From assembly GCA_033782935.1 (NCBI GenBank), contig JAWQEG010000261.1, positions 524,001 through 588,000 of the forward strand: 64,000 bases of DNA. Direction: 5' to 3'. The translations under genes and the position numbers were made by a program. Source of the stretch: Petrolisthes cinctipes (taxonomy: Eukaryota > Arthropoda > Malacostraca > Decapoda > Porcellanidae). This document shows positions 39,541 through 51,755 of the stretch, piece after piece; the first letter of the stretch is position 1; the number at the start of each line of letters is the position of its first letter. The notes below the pieces were generated by a model, which made no database searches, had not been told where the DNA came from, and saw only the letters and a list, made by a program, of their open reading frames with translations.

Positions 39541-40461
39541 ACTACTATACGTTTCAGCGCCGGACAGACGGTGTTTTTCGTAAATATCTCTTAAACGAAT
39601 CGTTGTATCAATATAATATTTCAGCACACCGTCTTTAACACCCGGGCGTAATTTATGGCTGACATACCATATTACTATATGTGTTATGTTAGGAGTTTAC
39701 TGAGTGATATTAAGCCTAATCCAGTCATCATATCTAAGGCGTTATAGAGAATCGGACGAGTGTGGGGTACTCGTGTAACCCCGCCACCAACACCCCGAAA
39801 TCCCCCCACACCATTCCTTCCTTCCCTACCCCAATATCACATTATCACCCTCCCCTTTTCACTCTTCACCCCCATATTTACACCATCCCCCTTCCATTTT
39901 TTATTTTTTTTTGACGGTATGTATATACGTATCGTTCATTAGTAATATTGTTTAATACAGTTACCGTTGTGTGTGGACATGAAAACCAGAGTGGGTCAAA
40001 CGACCATTAACGCAATAGCTAATCCCGTTGTTAATGGCCGTATAGCCGGATAATAACTCACGTGTCTAAGGCCACCAGAAAAATGATTAATTTTGGTTTT
40101 GGGCAACCAAATATAATCGTTCATGGTTGCTTCATGTGTTCTTTACCTTTTTAAATAACCAATTTATGCCTTAATTGAATATTCAGTCTCCCGTATCCCC
40201 TCCACCTCTCTCTGAGGTATGAGGTACCCAACAGTCCGAGGCTATGACTCAAGTAGTGACAGGGTAGAAATCATTGACTGCCGAGGCGCACCTATTAGCA
40301 ACAATGTTGTCCATTTGCCCCCGTGGATGCAGGGCAGCGTTTGTTCTTCGTCTTGCCACATTGTACAAACGTGAAAGCCAGTGATGATGAAGACGACGTT
40401 TTCCTTGACAATGATTGTGAATAAATTTTTTTTATCATGTTTGCAGCATTAAATCCTACAC

Positions 40462-40542
<81 letters not shown>

Positions 40543-41234
40543 ATTTGTGATAATATAAATATAAAAGGGACAAGTCAACAAAATAACATTATATTAACTG
40601 GACCAAGTTGACATTTTATAATGAATAGGTACACAGTATCTAATAACTTTTCCTAGAATGTCCAGACCACAGGTAATGCCAGTACATCGTGTTCACTTGC
40701 ATGGTTGACCATAAGGACTGCAAACATGGACCTTCTACATACTACATGTATGTAAACATGCTGTTGTACAGTAATTATCTAAGTGAAATACGTCTTGCCT
40801 CTATAGAATTGTACTGCACCATACTCTTAGTTAATAATCATATCTATACATATACATCTACATAACATTCTAATATATAATACAGTGATGGAAGAAATAG
40901 GGAGGGCCACGAGTGATGAGGGAGGCGAGGAGCTAGGTGGAGAAGAGGAGGAGGGAGGGGTGAGAAGGGGGGGATGTAGTTGTGGTTAGGAATGGTTTGG
41001 GAGGGTATTGGGGGGGCCACACTTTCCTTCGAATGCGTCAATATGACTGGCAAGCTTTGTGCTATTTTTCACGAGTAAACTCCTCGCATAACACATATAG
41101 GAATATGGTATGTCAGCCATAAATTACGCCCGGGTGTTAAGGATAGTGTGTTGAAATATTATATTGATACAATGATTCGTTTAGGAGATATTTGCGAAAA
41201 ACAGCGTCTGTCCGGCGCTGAAACGGATAGTAGT
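39541..41234. mobile_element. Long-TIR DNA element nested in the Harbinger-like element
   Basis: The left arm starts ACTACTATACGTTTCAGCGC and the right arm ends with its complement; similarity persists for about 170 bp (to about 39712 and from about 41063). Inner words include CACCCGGGCGTAATTTATGG and CTCCTNRCATAACACATATA. A target duplication is not obvious. The interior has a C/T-rich and matching G/A-rich block plus an AT microsatellite, and no transposase ORF. Confidence 0.7.
40464..40539. repeat. (AT)n microsatellite
   Basis: Uninterrupted AT dinucleotides, about 75 bp, inside the nested long-TIR element. Length in the assembly may be unreliable. Confidence 0.9.
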
Positions 41235-43037
41235 TGTCCATAAGACTATAAGGGATATTTTGATGGATCTTGCAGAAAATATAGCCACAATATCAGAAAC
41301 TTTGGTGAACATTAAAAAGGCTATCGAGAAAAGGTGATTTGTTTTCAAGTGTGTTTTGTTGTGTGTGTGTGATTTTTTTTTGTAATGATTAGTGTGGTTT
41401 AAGTTGTGTTATATTTTGTGACAGAGTTATTAGTGTGCAAGTATGTTTTTAGTTGTGTGGTTTGTGTGTAGGTTTCAATCTAAATTATTGTTAACTTCTG
41501 CTTATGTTTTTTAAGAAATTACATTATTTATTTTCATTATATATTTTGTCTTTCAAATATAGCTTTTAACATTGACATTTCATGTTAGATTTATTATTCT
41601 TTGAGTAAAATCAACTTTTTTTTCATGCATTCTTATCTTTGGCTAATAATATTAATGTCTTAGTTTTATTTACATATCAAAGTTCGAAGATTAACTATAA
41701 GGATATACTTATGCCGTACTGTGGCTTTAATCTTATTGTATTTTAATAATTTCTCTGCCATATTTGTGATATGTCCAAGCAATGTGAAGAGTGCCAAACA
41801 AGTACTGTAGTCATTAAGGAATTGGTGTTTTTTTGTTTTCAGTCATTGTTGGAAAGTACATGAGTTCAAACAGCTTTCCAATATCAAAAATTTGCAGGTT
41901 TTTACTCAGGTATATATAATGTAATGAACTGTGATAATGCAGGAAACTAATAGTACAAATAGCTAGGGAGGTATCATGGATTTCTGTAAACTTTACAGGT
42001 GTCATATGTAAATAAAATGTAGGTTTTTTTATAGTCTATAATTAAAACATTTAGAAAAACCAATACCAGTCACATATTTGTTATATGCTGTTGAAAAGCA
42101 TTTATTTAAAAAAAATACAAGTCTTATGTAATATGAGAACAGGTGAAAATTATGTATTAAATTATACTGTTCAATAAAATTAATTGAATTGGTTGGAAAG
42201 GTTCATGTACGGTACATGTTATTGAGACTTTTACAACATGATAATATTTGCATTAGTTAATTCTGAGGCATATTTTTGTCTTTAGATTCGGGAATATGGT
42301 CAACCTTTTACACATCTCCAGTATATATCAGTAGGTATATAATTCCAGTTATTTAAATGTTACCAGCTCACACATCACATTAATGTGCTTGTAATATTTT
42401 CATTAGAAAGTCAATCAATCATAAAGAAAGTTTATTATCCTTAAGAATATCCACTTCATGCAAAGGACTATGGATTAAAGACTCATACTACATGGATTAA
42501 GTTAGGTCTAACTATGCAATGAAGAATTTCTGCTTTGTTTGCAGGTAACTGGAAGCCACTTTCCTGCAATTAGTAAGTCACCATTATATCCTATTATTCT
42601 TAAACACTCCAAAAGTAATGATACAAAAAAAAGTATTTGTAACTTTCTATTTCACAGTGCATCAGTTTAAATTGACACTTGCAGCTCCATTCTCCTAAGC
42701 TGCTCACTGAATCCCCTCCTCTTGTTTATATTTACCGATAAGTGACAACAACAACAACCATTATGTTGCCTGTGTCGGCCGCGCCAAGTGTAAATAAACT
42801 CAAATCTCACTATTTACGGGTTGTTTATCGACTACGCGACCCTGCTATCAGCCTAAAGGGTGCTTTCAGTTCTCGTAGCGCTACGAGCAAATATGGCGCA
42901 TAATGGCGGACGGAAACTCCCTTACGAGGCTTTGAAGATACGATCGTAGCGGTTATGAGCAACTTACGAGCAAATATGGCGCTACGAGAATCATAACTGC
43001 GGTTACGATGCTTTGAAGATCCCACCCCAGGTTGTAA

Positions 43038-45548
43038 TGATATGAGGTATTGCATCAGCTTATATGGAATTCGAGCGAGGATAGCGGAGTCTTCAAAATA
43101 ATGTATGGAATTTCAGGATTAGCATAATGGGTAGTTAACTAACCTCCAAGACCACTTACCTGACTCACCAATCTCCTATCTTATTTTTAAAAACTCATTA
43201 CAAAAGTAATTAGCAGTCCCAGAGGGTTATTGACGGAAAGTAATTAATGTTCCAATATTTCGCTAAGCCTGGGGAGAAGCTCATTCTTTTTACGGCTTTC
43301 CCCTTAACAGGTACATTTGATAAATAGTCTGTGTTAAATATAGTAATTAGTGGACTTAAAACGATAATAATATTCCATAACTAAAGAGTAAGTGTCCAAT
43401 AAGTGCTTGATGTGTTGTAATTAATAATTTGCCCTACGATTTCAGTGATAAATTGAGATGATTCTTTCTACTGCTTTCCCCTTAACAGGTGGCGTTCTGA
43501 AGCACGAGGTAATACGAGTCAATGATATATCTGGGAAAGTTAATTATTAGGTGTGGTTCTTTCGTTATTCATATTACGGTTCGGGGTACATTGCCCACCG
43601 TGAGTGTTCAATTCTATGTGTGATTCTTTCGTTATTCATATTACGGTTCAGGGTACATTGCCCGCCGTGAGTGTTTATTTCTGTGTGTGATCATCGAGCT
43701 AGTTGAATAAGTGAGAACAACAATTTGTGATAATTCTTAGGAAACAAACAGTGATACGAATGTGGTGACATGGTACTATTCTTAGGGTTATTATAAGTTC
43801 AGAGGGTTATTTCCTGATTCAATCAGTTTCTGCTGTCGATATCTATTTCAGTATTATTAATTTCTATGTAATTTTTTTGTCATTCCTTGGTGAAACTTTA
43901 TTTCTTGTACATGTGTTCTTTGTAGGATTAAGTATAGTTCTAAGGTTAATTCTAAGTATAGTTATAAGGTTGATTCTAATTCTAAGTATAGTTCTAAGGT
44001 TAATTCTGGTCATCATTGGTCTTATTTATGAGCCAATTCCAAGCCAAAATTCCGTATAATTATCGTTTGGAGTGGATTCTTTCATCAATATCTTGTGTGT
44101 GGTAATAAATTCCTTGGTGAAACTTTATAGACATCTTTCGTATATTTGCCCCCATTCCTATATCATTCTCAATTCTCCTACCGCCTGGCCGGGACGAGGG
44201 AGGCTTAAATAGATCCCAACATTCTTTTCTTGTGTTAACGCTCATTCGTTATTCATATATTTTCGAGTCGTTACAGAATGTTTTCTTATTAAATTAAAAT
44301 AGTTGTCTGGTATAAATTGAGCTGACACGGGAAGTATTGGAAAACTAAAATCACCAGTAAACGCATTCCAATTTCCCTTGGTTATAGTTTTTCAATACAA
44401 TAATATAATGGTACCGGAGAATTTAAGCTACCGATTTAAGCTAAAGACAATGGGAGAGATACTTTTCTTCTCTGGGATTTCCGTCGAAAATACCGCGTTT
44501 CCGATATATATAATACACCTACTATTATAGCTGTAACCCCCCACCCACCCGCTGGCACTTTTGCTGTAGGCCACATTATTATGTATTTAACATCATATTC
44601 TAAAATTATAGTATAGCGGTATAGTAAAGTATGTGACCGAAATATGTCTGCCCCTCTCACACAATAGGCTACAATGTTTTATGAATACGCTCGTAGTCTC
44701 GTCCCCTTCACGCCTCACGGCCTCGCGAAAATTTTGAGAAATTGAGAAAGATGACAAAAGGATGTTAGAGATTGTCAGTGTTACAGTGTGGGATGGTTGT
44801 CCATTTGACCAGGCATAAGGAGTTATTTGGTTAATCAATACCTGCTCATTTACTTTTTCATCAACACCTATACAAGAACACAAGGACAACCTCCTTCATC
44901 AGTTTTTCGATTCCACCGTCCCGTGACCCAGTCTTGAAACTTTCTATCCCGCCCACTCAGGCACCCATGACCTGATCCAAGCTAAGGCGGCCACCATCGT
45001 CAGCCATGAGTGTGCTATGTGCTATTCCTGCCCTTGTTTGTCAGCCAGCACAGCAGGAGTAAAGTATGATTTTAAAAAGTTGGGATAAGTCGATCGAAGC
45101 CTCTCGATCCTTAAAGGTCCATTCACACATATCTGTGACTTGTCAGTGCCACGTCCGTTCACTCGTTCAGTGTCAGTTATATCCGTGACGCATCAGTGAT
45201 ATCGATCTGTTCACACATATCCGTGGCACTGCTGTAAAATTCCATACAATTTTTGAATGTTTGAAACTGCTGTCCATATAATTTGGTTGGGATAAATCAT
45301 AAAGAACAAATTGATTTCTAACCAATTCAATAATGAGCTCGTCATTCATGTTTGTTCACAGCTCAATAGACTCGTCCGACCTTCCGACGTCCGTGAAAAA
45401 CTAATAATTATTGGTAAAGTGGAACCAGCACAGCTGGATTGCTATAGAATACACCCCTTCTCCAGCCCAGGCCCCGTATAGGCATAATCTGGGCTAGAAG
45501 GGTCTATTCCGTGAAGATCATCAGAAGTAAATATAAATTCAAATCTGG
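43038..45548. other. No gene seen; local tandem duplications
   Basis: No credible coding region. Noted: a 67-bp direct duplication (43557-43623 and 43624-43690; TTCTTTCGTTATTCATATTA), short tandem repeats around 43920-44010 (AAGTATAGTTCTAAGGTTAA), the word TTCACACATATC at 45122 and 45212, and a hairpin near 45446-45514. Confidence 0.5.
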
Positions 45549-45607
45549 CGCTGTACCAGGGTTGCGCTGCCGACCTGCCCAAATTACTGTACACTAATGC
45601 CGAAATA

Positions 45608-46475
45608 GGCGAGCCCACACTTTAAAGCGAGTTGCCAAACGGCATTTTGATGGCGATTTCTAGGCTGGAAAATATGTCCTATGTCGGGCAAAGTTATATT
45701 GGGCTTCCTATTGTGGAACGACTTATTATAACTTATTCAATATTTTTTTACATATTTTTAACTTATCTTGGACTTATTTTCATACGAATACTGCCATGAA
45801 TAAAAATACATATCCTATTATTTCAGAAGAGGCTTTTTAGTCCGCTTATACGCAAATATAACAAAATTAGAATGATATACAAACTTATACAGGCCTTTTA
45901 TAATTATATTTTACATTTTACGTCGTCAATGATAGTAACAGTACTAAATCACAATAAGATGTTGATAATATATTGGTGTCTCCGTACGATACGTTCTCTG
46001 CTCCTGCAGCAACCAGTGTGCGATCCCCGCAGTATCCACACATTCAGTTAGCTTGCTTTCACCTCTTCATGCGTCTGGCAGTGCAAGGTATGCATATTTC
46101 TAATGCTAATAAATGTGAACATATGGCATTTCAACATTTTCCGCTTCATGGTATGGGTCATGCTATATACAATTGTTAATATTTGTAGGCTGTTATACTC
46201 ATGCAGTTCATGAAAGCCGCATAATGCACACATTTCGACTTTTACTGTTTACTAATTTATATGAAAAATATAGTATATTCAGCATATATTATGCGAAAAC
46301 ACAAAAGTATGTATTTTTTTATACATCTAAGTAAAAGGTCGTGAACTAGAACGCTAATTTTCTAGTGTAAAATAAGGTATGAAATTTAACTGAGTTACCC
46401 ATGTCCAGCACTTAAAATGTCGCAGATAAAAAATAGACCACCATCTGGCAACATCACTCAAAGTGTGGGCTCGCC
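45608..46475. mobile_element. TA-flanked element nested in the hAT-like element
   Basis: The ends are GGCGAGCCCACACTTT (left) and AAAGTGTGGGCTCGCC (right), flanked by TA (45606-45607 and 46476-46477). The inner arms also pair (GTTGCCA with TGGCAAC). 868 bp, no clear ORF. Tc1/mariner-like by flanking dinucleotide only. Confidence 0.7.
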
Positions 46476-46846
46476 TATTATGGTACTTTCATCGAAATTA
46501 TGGTACGCTGTGCACATCAGTTATGGTACTATTATTGTACTGTGCTAATCTATACTAATAAGCAGATTATTTAATAAACAAGTTATATTATATTATAAAA
46601 CACAGGAATATTACATAATTAAGTTAAGGCAAATTCGTTTTTCTTGTTATAGTCACCATCATTGTGCTACCACAACAACAAACATTACACAGGGAATGGT
46701 GTTTGGAAAATCGTCTAAATGGGAATCATCACCACCACATTCACTACTACCACAACTACAACCTTCACATAAATAGAGAATAAAAGTAGACAGTAAGAGA
46801 AAGGAATTAAGGTGGTCAGAAATCTCAGCATACTCTGGTTGTATGG

Positions 46847-47001
46847 TTAAGGACCCTGTGATCGTGTATGAAAATTGGTGGCTTCTGATTCCTCCTAACC
46901 ATGCCACGAAACAAGCTCCTTCCCTATAGGTGGTGTTTCGTGACAATATTTGAAGGACTCATTTATCTCCAATTTTCTGACTACAGCACAGGGTCCCTTA
47001 A
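46847..47001. repeat. Family A foldback MITE, TTAA-flanked
   Basis: TTAAGGACCCTGTGATCG at the left and CACAGGGTCCCTTAA at the right, with central ATGCCACGAAACAAGCTCC and GTGTTTCGTGACAATATT. It is a near-intact reference copy. A diverged copy follows (about 47009-47110). Confidence 0.75.
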
Positions 47002-47593
47002 GCCTTTAATGGACCACCCTGTGATGAAGTCGGCAAATTCAAAGTTTTTCAATCCTTCAACCTATGCTATGAAACAAATGACCCTACATACTAAAGCAAC
47101 GTGTTTCCTGATGTGATGTGGAAGAATAAGTAGCCACTATAAACCTTTGACAGCTACACAGGACCCTTCTAATCTCTTTCGGGAATTGAGGTCCCATGAC
47201 AACCGGCAACAGTAATTGAGTCAAGAGGACTCAGATGAGTCAGATCTAAGGCTGTGAACGAGAAAATGAAATGTCACAAAATTATGGTACACGGTACGCA
47301 GTGAATGGTACATGGTACGCAGACACTGAATTATGGTACAAGTACCATAATTATGGTATGCAGCGCAACCCTGCGCTGTACTGATATGGGAGCCACCTGG
47401 TGGCGGCCTGTAGAGGTACTGACCCCGCCCTGGGGGAGCGACCGCTCGAGTCGGCAACCATTTTTCTACAGTCTACACTCTGTATTTCCCCTGAAGATGT
47501 GAATACACGAAAGCGCTTGGGACTCCGTGTTTATTTTTCCTTCCTTGTGGATTTACGCATATTCCTGGATCACGTGCCACCAAGTGATTTATT

Positions 47594-47708
<115 letters not shown>

Positions 47709-48302
47709 TTTTTCATATTGCAGTGGGATCTAGTAGGATAAAATTTCAACATGCAATGGGCTATATGGGATCGAAGCATAGCGGACTAAATATGCATAAA
47801 ACGTGAAATTTTTAAATAATTCCAATTACCAAATAGAACAATACTTTTTTGTTTAATATTTACTAATTTCAACTTGAATGTGTTTCAGAATCCGCTTCAC
47901 TTCAATCCCGCGTAGCCACAATATACTTAGTCCTTAAGTATTATTACAAAAATATATAATAGGTGCTAAAAATATATAACCAGAAGTAAAATTAAATATA
48001 TTATAACATGTTGTTACAAAGTTGGAAGCTGATCACACTGCAGATGAAGGTTGTGGTTGACGAACATCACACACCAATCATCTGTAATACAATAGATGGT
48101 AGAATGTCGAAACATGAAAACACCACACACACACACACACTTTTCCTCTCTGGCAAATGCGTAATGGCTGATACGGGAAACAAAGTCTAGTTAGTACTGC
48201 ATTATGTACTACTTGTGGGTCAAAACAAAGAGATACCCAAATAATGTGGTCCCACAGCTTAGGAGTATATTGTCATATTAATATGGATAAGTATACAGTG
48301 TA

Positions 48303-48574
48303 CAGTCACGAGCATAAGTTTCTTTATCCCTCTGGCGAGAGTTAGGTCGAAGTCGTGGTTGGATATGGACTAGAGTCACTAGACGAACAAAAATGGACCA
48401 GTTCATAATGTTGGGATGATGCTTCATGTCACGGTAGGTGTTCAATTGAATACAACAAATTTTTTACGCCGTCATGAGATACTGACTCCCAATGTTCGTT
48501 TGCCTGGCCCGTCTCCAACCACAACTTCGGCCTCATTCTCGCCATGAGGGTAAAGAAACTTATGCTCGTGACTG
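48303..48574. mobile_element. Tc1/mariner-like MITE, TA-flanked
   Basis: Left CAGTCACGAGCATAAGTTTC, right GAAACTTATGCTCGTGACTG, flanked by TA (48301-48302 and 48575-48576). Similarity of the arms extends past GGCGAGA and GTCGTGGTTGG, about 65 bp. 272 bp, noncoding. Confidence 0.85.
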
Positions 48575-48749
48575 TACACCCCAATTTGCAAATAAGTTCT
48601 TTAATCTATTACTTTGTTTACACACCCTTGTCACTTTATTCCAAACAGTTTAAAACCCTCTGATTTAGGAAAACAACACAACACAACTAAATTATAACAG
48701 CTCTGAGAAGTAGAAATATTCCTTACCAAAACGCATGAGGCACAAGAAG

Positions 48750-49541
48750 TCACTCAGGGTGAGGTTTCAAACGTGACATGTCGTCCACTATTTTCTCCAA
48801 CTCTGCAACATCCATTCGCTTCTTATTCCTTTCCATGTTAAGTTTGTCTACCTCCTCAGTGGTATTGGTCAGTACCTGCAGGTAATATGCTTTCTGCTGG
48901 TTATTCTTGTCTCGGGTTTTCTTGGCTTTGATTGCTTCCTTGCGTTTCTTCTCCATCACGCGGTCATCCTGGGGTCCCATCTCATACATATGCATCCGTC
49001 TGGTACCACTCCTTCCTGCTGCTACTCTGGGTACTCCTCCACTGGCTTCACCTGACACACCACCGGGTTCTCCGACACTCGACGTACACTCGCTGAAAAC
49101 ATCTCTTCTTTCTCGTCTGTATCCTGATCCTGCTCCTCCTGCTGCTCCTCCTCCTCCTTGACCAACAACACAACCTCCGCACTGTCCATAGTATCCTGAT
49201 CCTCCCTGTCCAAAAATGTCCACTCCTCCCTCACCATAACCTGTCCTCCGCTGTCCAAATAGGTGTTGAGATTGTACCTGTCCTATCTCTCCCTGCCCAA
49301 AGTACCCCGTTGTTCCTTCCTGTTCACTGTACCCCGCTGCTCCTTCCTGTTCAAAGTACCCCGTTGCTCCTTCCTGTTCATAGTACCCTGTTGTTCCTCT
49401 GTGTCCAAAGAGTTGTCCAGCACCTCCCTGACCAATTCCTGCCGTAATGCCTCCTCCACTCATCCTGTTTATTTTCTTTTTTCCAGCCTTGGAATGTCCA
49501 GCACTCCCTTCCAGGCCCCACTCCCTACGATTACCAGCCAT
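48750..49541 (-). CDS. Gly-rich protein with repeats and a basic coiled-coil tail (hypothetical)
   Basis: An intronless 263-residue ORF from ATG 49541 to a stop at 48750. Residues 49-84 are four 9-residue repeats of the form G(T/A)(T/A)GY(Y/F/S)EQE, followed by Gly/Gln-rich sequence (QLFGHRG, YYGQCGG). Residues from about 195 to 258 are strongly charged and helical (KKRKEAIKAKKTRDKNNQQK, then TTEEVDKLNMERNKKRMDVA), resembling the basic region and leucine-zipper-like coil of bZIP proteins, though the canonical N-x7-R basic signature was not seen. The codon-length repeats and charged tail argue for real coding. There is no family assignment; it could also be the end of a retrogene or a transposon-borne ORF. 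It is flanked downstream by a Tc1-like MITE. Confidence 0.5.
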   Translation of the reverse strand: MAGNRREWGLEGSAGHSKAGKKKINRMSGGGITAGIGQGGAGQLFGHRGTTGYYEQEGATGYFEQEGAAGYSEQEGTTGYFGQGEIGQVQSQHLFGQRRTGYGEGGVDIFGQGGSGYYGQCGGCVVGQGGGGAAGGAGSGYRRERRDVFSECTSSVGEPGGVSGEASGGVPRVAAGRSGTRRMHMYEMGPQDDRVMEKKRKEAIKAKKTRDKNNQQKAYYLQVLTNTTEEVDKLNMERNKKRMDVAELEKIVDDMSRLKPHPE

Positions 49542-49559
49542 GGATCTTCACTACACGGG

Positions 49560-50500
49560 ACTAACTCCGGAATGTTACACTACAAATATGTAATACAGAA
49601 ACAAAACTAGTAGTAGGAAATAAAAGAGTACATAAGCTACAGAACAAGATAAAATCAGAAAGACAACTTTACATTATCAAGACCCTAATATACATTAACC
49701 TATTATTGCTGCAGACACAGATAATAGAACTACAAAATCACTAAAAGAGGAAGCAGGACTTACTGATTTTAAATTTTTATATATCACAACCTTACAGAGC
49801 CTTTTGAAAACTCAGAAAATTCTTTAGGCCTACTCCTTTCAGACTTGACAATAAAAAAGGTAGAACTACGACTGGGGTGAAACAGAATGACGAAGGAAGG
49901 ATCGTTGTATACTGTACTGTATGGATTGGGTTAAGTGCAGAAGTGCTGTCCAGGGGAATAATAACTTGGGAGATGAGGTGAGGTGAGGTGCCAAAGTGTT
50001 CTCCAAAGTTGATGCGAGACGACATCAACAACAACAACAACCTTATAATTTGATAGGAGTTGAGTGAATGACAACCGGTGTGTGTTACTTTCTAACGGGG
50101 ATGCTTTCTTTCAACTGGTGGCATTACCTTACCACAAGCCAACTATATAGTCTATATGAGACATCCAGACGTTCTGAAGCATATCCTCCCCAGTCACTGA
50201 TAAGGTTATTTTAAAGGGATGAATTAATGTCGAGGCAGGATAGCTTTGAAGATTATTACATGTTGTCATTATAGTTCTCAGAGAATTAAGACATTTCCCT
50301 AAGTGATTGCGACTACCCAAAGAACATTCTATTCAGACAAAGATGAGAACATTTTATTAGTCACTGTATAAAAACCTGAGTTTCTGTGTAAAAGGAAAAT
50401 GGGAGGCCCAACAAAAGCAAAAATTAATGTTTACTCTTGAATTACGAAATGAGTAAGTTATAAATGTACAAATTTTGCATCTATGCGATATACTTCCTAC
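49560..50500. other. No gene seen
   Basis: Upstream of the Gly-rich ORF. Short GAGGTGAGGTGAGGTG and CAACAACAACAAC stretches near 49975 and 50027; otherwise unremarkable. Confidence 0.4.
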
Positions 50501-50504
50501 TGTA

Positions 50505-50658
50505 CAGTCACGAACACTATTAAGTATCCAGGTGTGCTTCGAATACCCAGAAACAGTAAATATATGCACAATAAGATCTCCATTGGCATTATTTCATTGG
50601 TGAATTGGACTGTTCAAAGCTTCAACCAAGGCTGTATGCTTATTAGTACTTGTGACTG
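50505..50658. mobile_element. Tc1/mariner-like MITE, TA-flanked
   Basis: Left CAGTCACGAACACTATTAAG, right TTATTAGTACTTGTGACTG, with TA on both sides (50503-50504 and 50659-50660). 154 bp. Its ends resemble those of the MITEs at 48303 and 51530, suggesting related transposases. Confidence 0.7.
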
Positions 50659-50742
50659 TACATCCCACGGCAACCTTACAGGAACAAAACTACGAATACA
50701 TTGATGGTTTACTCTACTTAATTAATACATCACACGGTTAGT

Positions 50743-51518
50743 CAGGCAGTCAGTCAGTCTCACAGTACATCACAGTCAGTCAGTCAGTCAGTCTCACAAT
50801 ACATCACACAGTCAGTCAGTCAGTCAGTCTCGCAATACATCACACAGTCAGTCAGTCAGTCTCACAATACATCACACAGTCAGTCAGTCTCACAATACAT
50901 CACACAGTCAATCAGTCTCACAATACATCACACAGTCAGTCAGTCTCACAGTACATCACAGTCAGTCAGTCAGTCAGTCTCACAATACATCACACAGTCA
51001 GTCAGTCAGTCAGTCTCGCAATACATCACACAGTCAGTCAGTCAGTCTCACAATACATCACACAGTCAGTCAGTCAGTCTCACAATACATCACACAGTCA
51101 GTCAGTCAGTCAGTCTCGCAATACATCACACAGTCAGTCAGTCAGTCTCACAATACATCACACAGTCAGTCAGTCAGTCTCACAATACATCACACAGTCA
51201 GTCAGTCTCACAATACATCACACAGTCAATCAGTCTCACAATACATCACACAGTCAGTCAGTCTCACAGTACATCACAGTCAGTCAGTCAGTCAGTCTCA
51301 CAATACATCACACAGTCAGTCAGTCAGTCAGTCTCACAATACATCACACAGTCAGTCAGTCAGTCAGTCTCGCAATACATCACACAGTCAGTCAGTCAGT
51401 CTCACAATACATCACACAGTCAGTCAGTCTCACAATACATCACAGTCAGTCAGTCAGTCAGTCTCACAATACATCACACAGTCAGTCAGTCAGTCAGTCT
51501 CACAATACATCACACATT
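50743..51518 (+). repeat. Satellite of CAGT runs and a CTCACAATACATCACA spacer
   Basis: More than 20 units, each with two to four CAGT tetramers followed by CTCACAATACATCACA. Unit variants (CTCGCAATAC, CTCACAGTAC, CAATCAG) recur in the same order at about 50758, 50944 and 51265, so there is a higher-order repeat of a few units. Noncoding. Confidence 0.9.
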
Positions 51519-51529
51519 CTCATCATGTA

Positions 51530-51691
51530 TAGTCACAGTCAAAAGTCCTGCAACGTGTGTATAAAAGTGAGCTATGAGAGTCAACCTTATGAACCAATAT
51601 TACTGAGACCAACAGCTTAGGTAGGTATAGTTTCGCATTATTTTTTTTTTTCGAGGCCGTTTGATTGGAAGGTGTTGTAGGACTGTGACTG
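51530..51691. mobile_element. Tc1/mariner-like MITE, TA-flanked
   Basis: Left TAGTCACAGTCAAAAGTCCT, right AGGACTGTGACTG in inverted orientation, both followed inward by GCAAC/GTTGT. TA at 51528-51529 and 51692-51693. It directly abuts the CAGT satellite, whose core word resembles the TIR. Confidence 0.65.
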
Positions 51692-51755
51692 TACCGTTGT
51701 GTTGTCATTCAGTCTAACCTCGCGTGAGTAAAATGAAGAACATCTCCCCCCCCCC

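Larger units (their letters stand above)
37532..43034. mobile_element. Harbinger-like DNA transposon, 5.5 kb, TAA target duplication
   Basis: The termini are CAACCAGGGGTGGGATCTTC at 37532 and its complement ending at 43034; 30 of 31 terminal bases match and continue through AAAGCATCGTAA. TAA flanks both sides (37529-37531 and 43035-43037). Both ends carry subterminal words such as CTCGTAGC, GCCATATTTG and CTTACGAG in many copies. TIR length, TAA duplication and subterminal repeats suggest PIF/Harbinger. No DDE transposase ORF was found, so it may be nonautonomous. It contains a second long-TIR element (39541-41234). Confidence 0.72.
45549..47381. mobile_element. hAT-like element with 8-bp TSD, holding two nested MITEs
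   Basis: The element runs 45557-47373, with CAGGGTTGCGCTGC at the left and GCAGCGCAACCCTG at the right, flanked by perfect CGCTGTAC (45549-45556 and 47374-47381). The 8-bp duplication and CAGGG ends fit hAT. Inside are a TA-flanked element (45608-46475), a TTAA-flanked family A MITE (46847-47001) and TATGGTAC-rich sequence at both ends. No transposase ORF remains. Confidence 0.85.

Noticed and set aside
39760..39942. Pro-rich 60-residue ORF
   Set aside because: Lies in the C/T-rich block of the nested long-TIR element; the complementary G/A-rich block near 40880-41020 gives the mirror frame.
45446..45514. Hairpin CCCTTCTCCAGCCCAG / CTGGGCTAGAAGGG as an RNA gene
   Set aside because: The stem is good, but there is no promoter or conserved RNA feature; more likely a small foldback repeat.
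50743..51518. CRISPR-like array
   Set aside because: Repeats are contiguous tetramer runs with a near-identical spacer; there are no unique spacers, and the genome is eukaryotic.
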